Source: a candidate division WOR-3 bacterium
GTDB lineage: Bacteria; Hydrothermota; UBA3072
NCBI GenBank assembly: GCA_039804165.1
Contig: JBDRZZ010000003.1
Location: 62,001-126,000 of the forward strand
Direction: 5' to 3'
DNA: 64,000 bases
Position 1 is the stretch's first letter; each line of letters opens with the position of its first letter. The notes below the pieces were generated by a model that saw only the letters and a list, made by a program, of their open reading frames with translations, had not been told where the DNA came from and ran no database searches. Below, piece by piece: positions 42,911-52,896 of the stretch. The position numbers were made by a program, and so were the translations under genes.

Positions 42911-45900
42911 GCTTCTTTTCTTAACCTCCTACGTTAATATTTCTAAATTTTCGGATGAGCTATATTATAGATATTATAGAAATGAAGTCTCTGAGGCTCC
43001 TATTTTGATTAGAGATGTTATTCTTGCTAATTATTATTATAACGGTTATTATTTATATTCGGAAGGAGGGGAAAGTTTTAGTTTATGGGGGGAAAAACTC
43101 TTAGAAGAGAAATTTGGTATCCTACTTTATGGAGAAATAAAAAAAAGTCTCCGAAAGAGTTCTAAAGTTAAAAGAGAAGAGGGGTTAATTCCGGACATTG
43201 AACTTGAGTTGAAGATGCCGAGAGGGCTTTCTTATATATTGGGAGAGGGAGGGGAGATAAAAGTTAAGGGTTCTCAATCAATAGATTTAAGATTAGAGCA
43301 AACGAAAAATACTTACTCTTTTCAGGAAGCACTTCCTTCATACTCATATCCTCAGATTATCCTTGAGCAGAGACTTAAGGCAAATGTAGATGGAACAATA
43401 GGAACTAAATTAAATGTGGAGATCGATCACGATTCTGAACGGTCTGAGCAGGAGAATGACCTAAAAATATGGTATGGAGGAAGAAGCGGAATGGATACAG
43501 AGATTGAGGATGAGATAATTCAAGAACTACATTTAGGTGATGTTGGAAGTATGGGTGGAGATAAATTATTTGGCATTTCAACAAGAGGTCAGTTTGGTTC
43601 AACAACTTTTGACTTAAATATTGGAAAACTTGAAACTGACGAGGTTTCTGGGAGCGATTACGTAAGCGTAAGTTCTCAGACAATCATTCGTAATGAGAGA
43701 GATTACGTAGATGGATTTTATTATACTGGGCTCAAAATTATTCCAGATTCCATAATAGAATATGGTCTTTTTGCTAGTGTGGGAGGTGATTTTAGTGGAA
43801 TACCCACATCTTTGTTTGAATTTAATGGAGAATATATTGGAGAGGCTCGTTTTTTAGAGCTTGAGAAAGGTAAAGATTACGAACTTAGAGAATTATTAAT
43901 TTCTGGAAAGAGAAGAAGATTACCTTATTTTCGTATAATAAACTTAGGCAAAATAATAGATGGAAGGACAAGATTGGGAGTATATATCATTTATGCAGAT
44001 TCAACAGGTAAAATAGACACGCTTGGGGGAATTAAAAGAGATCCTACGGATCCTAAAAGAATTGAATCTCTTACACTTTATCAGCTAAGATCTCCAAATC
44101 CAACACCTTCCGATCCATCGTGGTGGCTTAGAATGCGGAATGTGTATAGTTTTGGGAAAGGGGAAGAAGGGCCTTTCAATCTTAGGGTTGATATTTACAA
44201 AATTATTTCTGGTGGGAATGATGAGGAGACTAATGATAAAGGGATACCATATGCCCAAATTCTTGGAATTAATAAATCAAAGGGATTGATAGATCCAAAT
44301 CAGGTTCTTTGGGAGGATGGTTGTATTATCTTTCCAGAGCCTTATCCTTTCTTAAATCCTGAGTTGGGGAGTGATACTGTTCCAGAAATTTATAGAAAAT
44401 CAATTGATTTATTCCCAGAGATAGGTAAAAAATATAAAATAGTAATTACAACAACTTCTTCTATAAGGTCCTTTACTTTGAAAGGAATGAAACCTATAGT
44501 TGAAGGCTCAGAAGTATTGACTGTGGAAGGAGGTAGAACTTTACAAAAAGGGATAGATTATACAATAAATTATTATACAGGTGAAGTAGAACTTAAAGAA
44601 GGATTAGTGTTACCGCCGGATGCTAAGATTCGGTATTCTTTTAAAAGTCAACCTTTACTCTCGTTTAAGTCCCAATATAGGAGTAAGCTAAATCTTCAAT
44701 CTAATTTTATCAAAGATGGGAAGTTGAATTTTGATCTTCAGTTTCTTTCTAGATCAGATAAAGGTGTTTTCCGTCCCGTGGTAGGTAAGGAGCCTTCAAA
44801 CATTGCTTCAGGGAAACTTGATTTTTCTCTTAGAAAAGAGCCTGAGTTCTTAAGTGATTTCTTTAGTAAAATGCCTTTTGTGGATGATAAGAGCAAATCT
44901 GGATTTGCAATAAATGGAAACTATGGTTTTTCCTTACCTAATCCTGCCTCCAATGGAAAAAGTTATCTGGATGATATGGAATCAATTAATCTTTCTTTGA
45001 ATATTGGGCTGGAGGATTTTAGATGGTCTTATAGTAGCGTCCCTAATGGAAATAATATAAATAATATTTGCAAGATAGACTGGTTTACCGATAGATATTA
45101 TTATTATAGTAGGATATTTCCTGCTTATTCTGAAGCTTCTTTTAGTGAAAATCGGACTAGTGTTTTGGTTCTTTATTTCCAACCTAAAAACGTTGAAAGC
45201 TGGGGTGGAATTATGCAGGCTTTTACCCGAGCGCAGAATTTCTCCAAAAAGGATTTTCTTGAGATATGGATTAAAGGAGATGGAGGAGAGTTCATATTTG
45301 AAATGGGATCAAGAATGGCAGAGGATGCCCCAAGATGGGGTAAAAGTTCTAGTGGTTTGGATTCTTTAATCCAACCAAATGGAATTTTAGATAAAGAAGA
45401 CAAAAATGGAGATGGGCTTTTGCAGGCAGAAGAAGATTGTGGGCTTGATGGTGTTAGGATGAATGATGAAAATTGGTTTTATAGACCAGATACTTTATAT
45501 GATGAAGGGGTAGATGATTATTATGGTAAAGGAGGAAGTTTTAAAGATTCTTTAAAAAGCCATAATAAGGAAGGGAATGGTCGATTGGACTCAGAAGATC
45601 TTAATGGAGATTTTATCCTTGAAAAAAATAATGATTACTTTAGATATAAGATAGATCTTTCCTCTCAAAAATACTTGTCAAAAGAAGGCCTCAATGGGTG
45701 GAAGGTTTTTATAATACCCCTAAGGGATTCCTCTTGTTACGAAAAAATAGGGAATCCTTCTTTTGATAACATTGTTTATACAAGAATATGGCTTAGAGGA
45801 TTTAGGGAAAATACAAGAATTACAATAGCCAAAATAGAGGCAGTTGGTAACGAATGGTTAAATAAAGGGGTTCATTTTGCTCTTAGCGATTCATTAAACC

Positions 45901-48380
45901 CTGAGGGTGGAAGTTTTATAGTTGGGTATAGAAATACAAGAGAGGACCCAGGATATGTCTCTCCTGTCGAGATGGAGCCAATTTATGGGATGAATACTTA
46001 TGAGAGAGAGCAATCTTTATCTTTTAAGATAGATTTTTTAAAACCAAACAATTATTGTCTTATTGAGAAATATCTTGAGTTAGATGTTCAAAGTTATGGA
46101 GAAGGATATGATTTCCGTTTATACAAAAATTTAAACTTTTATACAAAATTTATTGGGGATTCTCCTGATTCTATTTTGGTTTTTATTAGGCTTGCTACAG
46201 ATTCTGCTAATTATTATCAATACACTACAAACATTTCTCAAAAAGGCGATTGGGATACTCTTTGGGTTAATTTTGATAAATTTACAGAGTTAAAGGCTAA
46301 TAATGAAACTAGAAGAGGAGAATATTCTCTTAAAGGGAATCCTTCTCTTAAAAATATTTCTTACCTTCAGTTGGGTGTATTAAATAAGGGGTCTACAGAT
46401 GTAAAAGGAGAAGTTTTAATAGATGATATAATTTTAACCGGAGCAGATAAAAGAAGGGGTGATTTAATAAATCTTTCTTTATCTGGCAATTGCGGGGATC
46501 TTCTCCCTAATGTATCATACCAAATAAGTAAGCAGTCTTCAAATTATAAGAGTAATCTGTCTGAATTAAGAAGTTTAGGAGATAGAGAAGATTTTTCTCA
46601 AGGGTTTGGGTTAACAGCTAATATAGGGAATTTTTTGGGGGATATAGTTAATTGTCCTATTACAGTAAATTTAAGAGAAGCAAAGAGAATTCCTGTTTAT
46701 AGAGTAAACTCTGATGTTTTGCTTAATGAAGAGGAAAGAAATTCACTTGCAGAGAAATCCGAAGGAAGGGATATTACCTTTAGTATCTCAAAGAAGACCA
46801 AATCAAAGAACTGGTTTCTAAGAAATACAATTGATAACCTAAAATTGAGTGGTTCTAATAGAAGAAGTGAAAATTTCTCTCCCTTTAAGAGAGCTGATAC
46901 AACTGTAAGTTCAGCTTTTTCGGCTAATTATAGTTTAGATTTACCAAGGTTATCCTTCCCTATTTTTGGGGACAAGAATTCTTCTTTGCTTCCTAAAAAA
47001 TTAGATTTTGGGACTAATTACGAGTGGAAAGAAACTGCGGAATATTCTTATAAAGATAAGGATTCTTTATATGAAAGAAAAGTTCTCCCAATAACAAAAC
47101 AAATTAGAAGTTCTGCCAGTGTTTTTTATAATCCTATAAGATGGATAGAAGCAAATTATTCAATCTCTTTTAAAAATGATCTAAGAGAGAAAGAGGCTTT
47201 CTCACAAAAATTCTCTTTAAAAGATTTAGGTCAGGATGCTCTCTTAACCGAAAATCTTAATTTGTCCCATCGTTCAAGTCAATTTGGAGTTAATAATTTA
47301 AATCTTACTTATAAGGTAGACTTTAATCAAAATCATGAGATTGAATATTCAAAATCCTTAGGAGATTCTTTGGATGTTAGAAGTTGTTCTCGGCAAAAGA
47401 CTGTTAGATTCGATGACGACCTAAAGCTGGGTAATTTCCTTGAAAAAATTCCAGGTCTTTCAAAAATTTCTCGTAACATTTCTCCATTAAAATTTTCTTA
47501 TAATTTCAGTAAAAGTGGTAGTTTTGCTTATCTCAGTGCCAAGCCCAATTTCAAATTTAGATATGGGATTGAAGATAATCCGGAAGAAAATTTATTTGTA
47601 GATTTTAGTAATAGAGATGGCGGTAAAATTAATAAGAGTTATTCTATATCCTCTGGTTTTTCTTTATGGAGAATAAAAGTAGATATAAAAGGAAGACTCA
47701 CAGAAAATGAACCTGATGATTTCCAGTTGAAGAGAAATCCTCAAGAAGCAAGAAAAAACTCAAAATTGACTTTCCCCGAGATATCCTTAGATATTTCAGA
47801 TATTCAAAAATATATCCCCTATTTTAGTAATTATTTAAAAAGAGCTTCTTTCTCTCTTTATGTTACAAAAGATTCTTCTTATGAAAGGAGTATTGTAGAT
47901 CAAACATATTCCTCAGGAAAGTCTTCTTTATCAATCACACCAGGACTAAATTTTAGTCTTAAAAATGATCTTGGAATTGGAATCTCTCCTAATTATACTT
48001 CAAGAAGAGATTTTCCACCTTCAAACTTAAATGGTTATACTACATCAAAGGGAGTAAAAGTATCTTTTTCGTATCAGATAAGGCCTTCTAAGACAGGATC
48101 TTCTTTTCCTCTTTTGGGGAGAATAAAGTGGGAAACTCCAATAAGTCTCAATGCCTCTTTTAATTTTAGTGATAATGAAAGTTATTACATCAATAGCCTT
48201 GGAAATAAATCCGTAAATACAGATAATAAGACAGTTGATTTTAATATTAATGGGAGTTACTCTTTTTCAGAAATGGTAACAGGAGGGTTATTATTTAACT
48301 ATAGAAATTATTTTGATGAAAGATTGAAAATCTCTTCTTCTACATTTGGAGGAGGTATTAACGTAATTATAAATTTTTAA
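42903..48380 (+). CDS. giant SprA-like outer-membrane protein
   Basis: A 1825-residue surface protein resembling SprA (Sov), the translocon barrel of the Bacteroidetes type IX secretion system. Family hallmarks near the N terminus are a KVKGSQSIDLRLE strand, LKANVDGTIGTKLNVEIDHDSE and ELHLGDVGS. FGISTRGQFGSTTFDLNIGKLE follows. Two Asp/Asn-rich, EF-hand-like segments at about residues 825-850 and 895-925 (DKNGDGLLQAEED, GNGRLDSEDLNGDFILE) also occur in SprA. The C-terminal third alternates strand-like segments and ends GGINVIINF. The N terminus (MFELLFLTSYV) is a poor signal peptide. Usual Bacteroidetes SprA exceeds 2300 residues, so this is a short form. No other type IX gene is in the window. 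Confidence 0.82.
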   Translation: MFELLFLTSYVNISKFSDELYYRYYRNEVSEAPILIRDVILANYYYNGYYLYSEGGESFSLWGEKLLEEKFGILLYGEIKKSLRKSSKVKREEGLIPDIELELKMPRGLSYILGEGGEIKVKGSQSIDLRLEQTKNTYSFQEALPSYSYPQIILEQRLKANVDGTIGTKLNVEIDHDSERSEQENDLKIWYGGRSGMDTEIEDEIIQELHLGDVGSMGGDKLFGISTRGQFGSTTFDLNIGKLETDEVSGSDYVSVSSQTIIRNERDYVDGFYYTGLKIIPDSIIEYGLFASVGGDFSGIPTSLFEFNGEYIGEARFLELEKGKDYELRELLISGKRRRLPYFRIINLGKIIDGRTRLGVYIIYADSTGKIDTLGGIKRDPTDPKRIESLTLYQLRSPNPTPSDPSWWLRMRNVYSFGKGEEGPFNLRVDIYKIISGGNDEETNDKGIPYAQILGINKSKGLIDPNQVLWEDGCIIFPEPYPFLNPELGSDTVPEIYRKSIDLFPEIGKKYKIVITTTSSIRSFTLKGMKPIVEGSEVLTVEGGRTLQKGIDYTINYYTGEVELKEGLVLPPDAKIRYSFKSQPLLSFKSQYRSKLNLQSNFIKDGKLNFDLQFLSRSDKGVFRPVVGKEPSNIASGKLDFSLRKEPEFLSDFFSKMPFVDDKSKSGFAINGNYGFSLPNPASNGKSYLDDMESINLSLNIGLEDFRWSYSSVPNGNNINNICKIDWFTDRYYYYSRIFPAYSEASFSENRTSVLVLYFQPKNVESWGGIMQAFTRAQNFSKKDFLEIWIKGDGGEFIFEMGSRMAEDAPRWGKSSSGLDSLIQPNGILDKEDKNGDGLLQAEEDCGLDGVRMNDENWFYRPDTLYDEGVDDYYGKGGSFKDSLKSHNKEGNGRLDSEDLNGDFILEKNNDYFRYKIDLSSQKYLSKEGLNGWKVFIIPLRDSSCYEKIGNPSFDNIVYTRIWLRGFRENTRITIAKIEAVGNEWLNKGVHFALSDSLNPEGGSFIVGYRNTREDPGYVSPVEMEPIYGMNTYEREQSLSFKIDFLKPNNYCLIEKYLELDVQSYGEGYDFRLYKNLNFYTKFIGDSPDSILVFIRLATDSANYYQYTTNISQKGDWDTLWVNFDKFTELKANNETRRGEYSLKGNPSLKNISYLQLGVLNKGSTDVKGEVLIDDIILTGADKRRGDLINLSLSGNCGDLLPNVSYQISKQSSNYKSNLSELRSLGDREDFSQGFGLTANIGNFLGDIVNCPITVNLREAKRIPVYRVNSDVLLNEEERNSLAEKSEGRDITFSISKKTKSKNWFLRNTIDNLKLSGSNRRSENFSPFKRADTTVSSAFSANYSLDLPRLSFPIFGDKNSSLLPKKLDFGTNYEWKETAEYSYKDKDSLYERKVLPITKQIRSSASVFYNPIRWIEANYSISFKNDLREKEAFSQKFSLKDLGQDALLTENLNLSHRSSQFGVNNLNLTYKVDFNQNHEIEYSKSLGDSLDVRSCSRQKTVRFDDDLKLGNFLEKIPGLSKISRNISPLKFSYNFSKSGSFAYLSAKPNFKFRYGIEDNPEENLFVDFSNRDGGKINKSYSISSGFSLWRIKVDIKGRLTENEPDDFQLKRNPQEARKNSKLTFPEISLDISDIQKYIPYFSNYLKRASFSLYVTKDSSYERSIVDQTYSSGKSSLSITPGLNFSLKNDLGIGISPNYTSRRDFPPSNLNGYTTSKGVKVSFSYQIRPSKTGSSFPLLGRIKWETPISLNASFNFSDNESYYINSLGNKSVNTDNKTVDFNINGSYSFSEMVTGGLLFNYRNYFDERLKISSSTFGGGINVIINF

Positions 48381-48386
48381 AAATTT

Positions 48387-50012
48387 CTATATATTTTTTC
48401 CTACTTCGGGTTCTACAATATGAGGGGTGATAAATATTAGGACCTCTCTTTTCCTTTCTTCTTTTTGATTGTGCCCAAAAGCCGCACCTATAATAGGAAT
48501 GTTCTTTAATATAGGGACTCCGCTCTTTCTTTCCGTTATAGTTTTTGTATAGAATCCTCCAATTACGATTGTCTGGCCATCTTTTACAAGAGTTTGTGTT
48601 TCTGAGCGAGTTTCTGTTACTACTGTGTTATTTGTTCCAGGAACAACATCGCTTAACTCAACACTGAGATCCATTGTAATATCTCCTGCAGCGTTTATAT
48701 GAGGAGTAACCTTTAGTTCAATACCAGCTGTATACCATCTTGTTATGGGTTGCCCATTAATATCAAGAGCGGTTATCGCAAATCTTTTTCCTCCGAAGAT
48801 TCTGGCTTCTTTATTATTAACTGTTGTGACCCTTGGGTTGGAGTGAATTTCAAGCTTTTGGGCTTGCTCTAAAGCAATAAGTTTTGATGCAAGAGCCCCC
48901 CAATCTTGAACTGTCGCTACATTAATAAAGGCACCAGCGGTTGGCTCTGGAGGTAGAACGTGTTCTGCCTCCACTTTCAAATTAAAAGGTGTTGCTTTTA
49001 AATTGGTTACCTCCCAAGCTAAACCTAATTCTCTGGCTGCTGTTTGATCTATATCTACTATTTTAGATGTAATTGCAACTTGAGGTGTTTTCTTGTCAAG
49101 AGCTTTAATTAAACTTTCTACAGCTTCTAGCTTTGAGGGGATATCATTTACAATAATTGAATTTGTCCTTGTATCTATTTCTACTGTCCCTCTTTTTGAA
49201 AGTAGGGATTTTACCGCTCCTTCAACTTCCTTTGGTGTTGTAAATTCAAGGACATAAATTCCTCTTTTAAGGGGTTGTGACAATTCAATGTCTTCTCTTT
49301 CTTTTGCAAATGTTGCAGGGGAACCAACCCTTATCACATTATTTTCTATAATATAAGTATATCCTTTTGTTTTTAAGATTAAATCCATTGCTTTTTCCCA
49401 TTCTACGTCATTCAATTCAACGGAAATGGTTCCCTTTACTTCATCTCCTATTATTATGTTCATTCCGCTAACCTGAGCTATTGAACGAAGAGTTGTCGCA
49501 AGATCGGCATTTTCTAATCTCATTGAAACTGTTTCTTGGGAGGGTTCGGTCTTGATAGGAGGAACTTCTTCCTCTTTTTTAGGTTCTTCCCAAACTACTT
49601 CTTCTTTAGCGCTCCAAGGGGTAAAATCGTTAGTATTTGTATTTAACTTAATAGAAATTGTATTTACTGTTGGATTAGAAATTTCGTAGGTGTAGTTATC
49701 AGAGCGTTGAATAACTACCCTTGTTAGAGAAGCAGCTGAGATGTAAGACAAAGCAATATTTTCAACCCCCCCTCTATTTACTTCCCAAAAATTACCACTA
49801 AGAGCGCTAGTAGTCTCAAGAAGGTCTAAAACTAACTTATGATCCATTGTAAACTCAGAAAATGTTGCATAATCGGTTAAAGTAAAGAGAATTTCTGTGT
49901 AACCATTAGTTTTTCTGACTTCAATATTTGTGAGTTCTGGATCCTTTGGATTTGCAAAAGTTAAACATGGTAATAATAAACACAAAAGAAAGATTTTTTT
50001 ATACATATTCAC
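48387..50012 (-). CDS. pilQ: type IV pilus secretin
   Basis: Outer-membrane pore through which the type IV pilus emerges, 541 residues. A signal peptide ends near LTFA. One AMIN domain lies at about 27-115, an acidic linker at about 135-160 (EEVVWEEPKKEEEVPP), then STN/N0 (MRLENADLATTLRSIAQVSGMNI) and N1 domains (YVLEFTTPKEVEGAVKSLL). The secretin core contains NPRVTTVNNKEARI and GVPILKNIPIIGAAFGH. Only one AMIN and one N1 domain appear, so it is shorter than proteobacterial PilQ. It ends the pilMNOPQ operon six bases from the convergent SprA-like gene. Confidence 0.93.
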   Translation of the reverse strand: MNMYKKIFLLCLLLPCLTFANPKDPELTNIEVRKTNGYTEILFTLTDYATFSEFTMDHKLVLDLLETTSALSGNFWEVNRGGVENIALSYISAASLTRVVIQRSDNYTYEISNPTVNTISIKLNTNTNDFTPWSAKEEVVWEEPKKEEEVPPIKTEPSQETVSMRLENADLATTLRSIAQVSGMNIIIGDEVKGTISVELNDVEWEKAMDLILKTKGYTYIIENNVIRVGSPATFAKEREDIELSQPLKRGIYVLEFTTPKEVEGAVKSLLSKRGTVEIDTRTNSIIVNDIPSKLEAVESLIKALDKKTPQVAITSKIVDIDQTAARELGLAWEVTNLKATPFNLKVEAEHVLPPEPTAGAFINVATVQDWGALASKLIALEQAQKLEIHSNPRVTTVNNKEARIFGGKRFAITALDINGQPITRWYTAGIELKVTPHINAAGDITMDLSVELSDVVPGTNNTVVTETRSETQTLVKDGQTIVIGGFYTKTITERKSGVPILKNIPIIGAAFGHNQKEERKREVLIFITPHIVEPEVGKNI

Positions 50013-50572
50013 CTCTCTCCTTTCAAAGATAAAGTAACTTTAACTTCTTCTCCAAACTTTCTAAGCAAAAAACTCACAGAAGATTCTGTAATTTTACTTA
50101 CTCTCCCATCAATTACAGGGTCTCCCTCTTTCAAAACATAACCCCTATTTCCTTCTTTTAAGATGGCAAAATATTTGTTTTTAACCCAAACAATTCCAGT
50201 GAGAATTGCTAATTCAACATTTAGGAGTTTCTCTTCTCCTTCACCTCCTATAATTAGAGGAAGAAAAGGATCGGGATTACCTCTGTCTGAGTAATACACT
50301 TTAACCCAGTTTAAAGCTTCGTCAAATTCTTTTAAGGTATCAACCAAAGTGCTATCCACTTCTTTAGGTTGTTCTTTTTTCTCTTCTTTTGCTGAAGTTA
50401 TAACATTGAAAATTTCTGCATTTTTTGTTCTTAATTCGTTTTTAGGGGGGGAAAAAAATCTTACTGTCTTTCCTAACACTTCATTAAAAATACTACCTTT
50501 TTCTCTATCACAGCTTAATAAAACTAAAAAGAAAAAAATAACCATAATTTTAAAAAGGTTCTTACCCTTCAA
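50009..50572 (-). CDS. pilP: PilP-like pilus lipoprotein
   Basis: Inner-membrane lipoprotein expected to bridge the PilNO complex and the secretin. The signal peptide ends LVLLSC (Cys21). The C-terminal HR domain runs from about 115 to the end with VELAILTGIVWVKNKYFAILKEGNRGYVLKEGDPV and a closing strand VKVTLSLKGE. The middle is unordered and charged. Sequence similarity to PilP is modest; its position between pilO and pilQ decides the name. Confidence 0.8.
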   Translation of the reverse strand: MKGKNLFKIMVIFFFLVLLSCDREKGSIFNEVLGKTVRFFSPPKNELRTKNAEIFNVITSAKEEKKEQPKEVDSTLVDTLKEFDEALNWVKVYYSDRGNPDPFLPLIIGGEGEEKLLNVELAILTGIVWVKNKYFAILKEGNRGYVLKEGDPVIDGRVSKITESSVSFLLRKFGEEVKVTLSLKGER

Positions 50573-51122
50573 CTTTTCCTCCTTTTGTTATATAGGTAAG
50601 GAGTTCAAAAGTTGCAGAAACTGCAAATTTTTCTTCCTTCTCTTCCTTAATAGTAATAGGAGAAAGTTTCAGATTTCTAACATTAACAATCCTTTGCATA
50701 TTATTTAGTTCAGCCATAAATCCTGCTATATTATGGTAACCTCCTTCAACTTCCATTTGTATTACAATTTCACTATATTTTTCTTTTTGGGTCCTACTCA
50801 CCGGTTTGAAATGTTTTATTTTTACTTCGTTTTTTGTAGCTCTTTCTGTAAGAGTTTTAACCAAATCTGAAATTTTCTCTTCTTTTGGTAACATTTTTTG
50901 TGCTTGATTCCACCTTGCTGCAATAATTTTGTGTTTTCTAATTGCTTCTTGCTTCCTCTGAACGATTGCCATTGTTTTGCTGAGTTTTAACTCTAAATCT
51001 TTATACTCTTTTTGTTTTATAGCTATTTTCTGGTTTTTTTCTTTTAACACAGTGAAATACATTCCAACCCCAATTAAAATTGCAATAAAAAGAACAATTA
51101 CAGAACCTCTTATCTTTTTCAT
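50562..51122 (-). CDS. pilO: type IV pilus assembly protein PilO
   Basis: Bitopic inner-membrane protein, 186 residues: one helix near the N terminus (GSVIVLFIAILIGVGMYFTV), a coiled coil (about 30-85) and a ferredoxin-like domain with IVIQMEVEGGYHNIAGFMAELNNMQRIVNVRNL split over residues 118-152, the PilO signature. It heterodimerises with PilN in the alignment complex. Start and stop overlap both neighbours. Confidence 0.9.
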   Translation of the reverse strand: MKKIRGSVIVLFIAILIGVGMYFTVLKEKNQKIAIKQKEYKDLELKLSKTMAIVQRKQEAIRKHKIIAARWNQAQKMLPKEEKISDLVKTLTERATKNEVKIKHFKPVSRTQKEKYSEIVIQMEVEGGYHNIAGFMAELNNMQRIVNVRNLKLSPITIKEEKEEKFAVSATFELLTYITKGGKVEG

Positions 51123-51700
51123 TTCTCGCCTCCAAGGTTAATTAGTCCGGAGAGTTGAAAGCTAATAACAGAATATTCTTTCTCTTCGGTTTCTTTAAAT
51201 TCATCTAATTTCACTTCATCAAAGTAAGAAGAGGATTGCAATCTATCCATAAGATTTGATATCATAAAATTAGAAAAAGTTTTACCTTGGAGTTTGAATC
51301 TCTGAGCGTTTTCCTCAAATAAAGTGAACCATATATATTCTGGCTTTAGGCTATTTAATTCGTCCATTACATGGAAGTATAGGGAGCGACCTTTATTTAA
51401 AGTTTGGACAATAGTTATCCACTCATTTAGTTCCTTTTGTTGTTGTTCTATTTCTTCTACAATTTTCTTTTCTTTCTCAAGTTCTCTTAATTGTTGTTCT
51501 GCTCTAACAATATCTTCTTCCAATTTTTTAAGTTTTTTGTCTTTTTGGTAGTTTAAAAAAAATACTATCCCTATTGTGAGAATTAAAATTAATACAGAGA
51601 GAAACATATCGGCTTTAGGAAGCTTTAAAGTAGGCTTTTTAAACTTGACCTCTCTTACTTTTTTAAGTTGTTCCTCAGGGATCAGGTTTATTTTTATCAT
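51119..51700 (-). CDS. pilN: type IV pilus assembly protein PilN
   Basis: Bitopic partner of PilO, 193 residues. The cytoplasmic start MIKINLIPEEQ is the PilM-binding peptide. A membrane helix (MFLSVLILILTIGIVFFLN) follows, then a coiled coil (about 55-90) and a ferredoxin-like domain with DELNSLKPEYIWFTLFEEN. It lies immediately after pilM with no gap. Confidence 0.92.
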   Translation of the reverse strand: MIKINLIPEEQLKKVREVKFKKPTLKLPKADMFLSVLILILTIGIVFFLNYQKDKKLKKLEEDIVRAEQQLRELEKEKKIVEEIEQQQKELNEWITIVQTLNKGRSLYFHVMDELNSLKPEYIWFTLFEENAQRFKLQGKTFSNFMISNLMDRLQSSSYFDEVKLDEFKETEEKEYSVISFQLSGLINLGGEK

Positions 51701-52744
51701 TTATAACCCCCTTAGAGCTAAACCCAAAGCAATTGCAAGCACAGGCGCTTCTTTCTCTAAATTAACTTTAATAAAGGATGATTCTTTGTCATATTCAAAA
51801 TTAATAAATGGATTTATCACCTCTGTGTGGCACCCAAATCGTTCTTCTAAGAACTTTGGTAGTCCAGGTATCAGACTTCCTCCTCCACTTATTATAATTT
51901 CGCTAAAGCTTTCAAATCCTTCAGGTAAATAAGGTAACACCCTTTCTATAGCAACTCCTAGATCGTCCTGAAAACTTTCCATAGCGTTTTGATATGCGTA
52001 TTGATCAATTTCTTCTTTTTTGCCGGATCGTATTATATCAGTGGCTCTTTCTCCATCTATTCCTGCTTCTCTCTGAAGGGCTTGAATTAAGTTGTTTACA
52101 GCTGTAGAGATTGAACGGGTAAAATGATTTATGGAACCTGTGACAAAGCTCATTGTAGTAGATTGAGCTCCAATATCTAATAGTCCTACTAATTTATTGG
52201 GTTTTGTTGTATAGTTAAATTCAAAAATGTTCTGAAGGGAGAAAGCAGGAATATCTAAGACAATCGGTTCAAGACCAACTTCTCTAAAGAGATTTATCCT
52301 TGCTTCAACGGAGCTCTTTTTTGCTCCCACAAGGATAACCTCCATAGAATCCTCTCCCGCATTAGGATTTACTATTTCAAAGTCCATGGATATGTCTTCA
52401 ATGTCATAAGGAATGTATTGCTCAGCTTCCCACTTTATTTGCTCTCTCGCTTCTACTTCATTCATTTTTGGCATTTTTATCTTTTTTACAATTATATCTC
52501 TTCCTGAAATGCAACTAATAACTTGTTTGTTATCTATTTCAAGCTTTCCAAGTTCTTGCCTTATTGCGTCAATTACTGTCTCTCTGTCCATTAATTCCCC
52601 ATCTACAATGGCATGAGAAGGTAATGGGGTAATACTACACTTTGTTAATACAGGTTTTTTGATACTTCCTTCTACTACTACTGTTTTAAGAGAATGGCTA
52701 CCTATATCCATAGATAGCACTGAACTCTTTTTGAACATAAACAC
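51701..52744 (-). CDS. pilM: type IV pilus assembly protein PilM
   Basis: Actin-like cytoplasmic ATPase fold protein, 347 residues, that docks on the PilN N-terminal tail. Nucleotide-site blocks SMDIGSHSLKTVVVEG, GLLDIGAQSTTMSFV and IISGGGSLIPGLPKFL are conserved. The MPKMNEVEAREQIKWEAEQYIPYDI stretch (residues about 93-117) is the usual PilM feature. It is the first gene of pilMNOPQ and has a good promoter upstream. Confidence 0.94.
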   Translation of the reverse strand: MFMFKKSSVLSMDIGSHSLKTVVVEGSIKKPVLTKCSITPLPSHAIVDGELMDRETVIDAIRQELGKLEIDNKQVISCISGRDIIVKKIKMPKMNEVEAREQIKWEAEQYIPYDIEDISMDFEIVNPNAGEDSMEVILVGAKKSSVEARINLFREVGLEPIVLDIPAFSLQNIFEFNYTTKPNKLVGLLDIGAQSTTMSFVTGSINHFTRSISTAVNNLIQALQREAGIDGERATDIIRSGKKEEIDQYAYQNAMESFQDDLGVAIERVLPYLPEGFESFSEIIISGGGSLIPGLPKFLEERFGCHTEVINPFINFEYDKESSFIKVNLEKEAPVLAIALGLALRGL

Positions 52745-52760
52745 CTCTCTTCTTTTTTTA

Positions 52761-52789
52761 ATTATAATTTATATTTCTATATTTGTCAA
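52761..52789 (-). promoter_or_regulatory. promoter of pilMNOPQ
   Basis: Minus-strand TTGACA (52789-52784), 17-base spacer and TATAAT (52766-52761), 16 bases before the pilM ATG, with GAGAGGTG as ribosome site. Both boxes are exact consensus. Confidence 0.65.
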
Positions 52790-52859
52790 GTCTTTTAGCT
52801 AATTTTTGTGTTAAATTCAACACTTTATTTTTTGATTTACTTCAACTTTAAAAAAACTC

Positions 52860-52886
52860 TTGACTATTTCTTATTTTTTTTATAAA
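52860..52886 (+). promoter_or_regulatory. promoter of smc, probably leaderless
   Basis: TTGACT (52860-52865), 15-base spacer, TATAAA (52881-52886). The ATG lies ten bases after the -10 box and no Shine-Dalgarno sequence precedes it, so the transcript would start at or close to the start codon. Confidence 0.5.
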
Positions 52887-52896
52887 TTAAAGCCAA

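Noticed and set aside
45173-45403. Antisense open frames within the SprA-like and smc genes as coding
   Set aside because: They lack ribosome sites and recognisable features and follow from the codon composition of the sense genes.
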